From positions 1 to 64,000 of the forward strand of contig CAXTCN010000008.1 in NCBI GenBank assembly GCA_964242575.1: a stretch of DNA of 64,000 bases, given 5' to 3'. The DNA comes from JANPPS01 sp964242575 (lineage in GTDB: Bacteria > Pseudomonadota > Alphaproteobacteria > Acetobacterales > Acetobacteraceae). The translations under genes were made by a program, and so were the position numbers. Shown one piece after another: positions 63,797-64,000 of this stretch; position 1 is the first letter of the stretch, and the number at the start of each line of letters is the position of its first letter. The notes below the pieces were generated by a model that saw only the letters and a program-made list of their open reading frames with translations, was not told the DNA's origin and made no database searches.

Positions 63797-64000
63797 ATGA
63801 CTGCATTGCGTTTGCTGCTGAACATCGCCTGGATCGTGCTGGGCGGCATATGGATGGCGGCGGCTTGGGTCGTGGCGGCGGTCGTGCTGGCCATCACGAT
63901 CATCGGCCTGCCATGGGCCAGGGCCGCGTTCAACATCGCGCTTTATACGCTGCTGCCGTTCGGGCACCGGGTCGTGCCGCGCGACGCGCACACCGGGCGC
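63797..64000 (+). CDS. YccF-domain membrane protein, 5' part (runs off the window)
   Basis: The first 68 codons are present. MTALRLLLNIAWIVLGGIWM begins a hydrophobic segment, followed by ITIIGLPWARAAFNIA and LLPFGHRVVPR, the characteristic YccF motif. It is a small inner-membrane protein of unknown function. GGGGGA precedes the ATG. It is divergent from the MFS transporter and continues past base 64000. Confidence 0.88.
   Translation, partial: MTALRLLLNIAWIVLGGIWMAAAWVVAAVVLAITIIGLPWARAAFNIALYTLLPFGHRVVPRDAHTGR

Overview
The window is a 64 kb stretch of a GC-rich bacterial chromosome. A sample count at 28141-28200 gives 70% G+C, and most genes look similar. The families point to an aerobic alphaproteobacterium, possibly of the Rhodospirillales/Acetobacteraceae type: a PQQ alcohol dehydrogenase, a urt-ure cluster, many periplasmic binding proteins, choline sulfatase and Kup. 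The taxonomic placement is inference. No rRNA, tRNA or CRISPR array was recognised.

Layout. 1-6983 (minus) is a tightly coupled choline-O-sulfate unit: betC, choX, betA, a gamma-glutamyltransferase-family gene, a D-2-hydroxyacid dehydrogenase and the start of eutB. A 1 kb AT-rich gene-free block follows, then a LuxR-type regulator with a degenerate receiver domain. 9245-13160 holds a glycogen-debranching-type enzyme, a ketopantoate-reductase-like protein and an SDR. 13243-13890 is a hicAB toxin-antitoxin pair whose toxin carries an in-frame stop. 14-20.7 kb holds a deacetylase, an oligopeptide-type binding protein, a cytochrome c and a PQQ dehydrogenase with the lanthanide-type DxD motif, and a P1-family peptidase. 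Kup, an alpha/beta hydrolase and carbonic anhydrase follow.

24.7-34.6 kb is a purine catabolism region: uricase, NCS2 permease, 8-oxoguanine-deaminase-like protein, a molybdenum hydroxylase with fused 2Fe-2S and Mo domains plus a separate FAD subunit, and a fused OHCU decarboxylase/HIU hydrolase. It is interrupted by an AT-rich Mrr endonuclease gene next to a decayed transposase fragment. Together these enzymes can take guanine/xanthine to allantoin.

34.7-38.5 kb is the most unusual part: an animal-type haem peroxidase convergent with a three-gene operon of a radical SAM/SPASM enzyme, a PqqD-like carrier and an unrecognised cysteine-free 160-residue protein. This resembles a peptide- or protein-modification system. 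A class III cyclase/AAA/TPR gene broken by one extra base in a C6 tract follows, then a GAF-GGDEF-EAL protein.

44.2-54.8 kb is one minus-strand urea cluster, urtABCDE-ureDA-(orf112)-ureBCEFG, with overlapping or nearly touching genes and a good sigma-54 promoter in front of urtA. This fits nitrogen control. Functionally it would finish purine breakdown by turning urea into ammonium, but no allantoicase or ureidoglycolate enzyme is seen here.

55-64 kb holds a WrbA-like flavoprotein, an amidase, a small membrane protein, a second oligopeptide-type binding protein with an allantoinase-like amidohydrolase, a lower-GC insert encoding a putative PD-(D/E)XK protein flanked by 12-bp inverted repeats, an alpha/beta hydrolase, a CynX-type MFS transporter and the start of a YccF protein.
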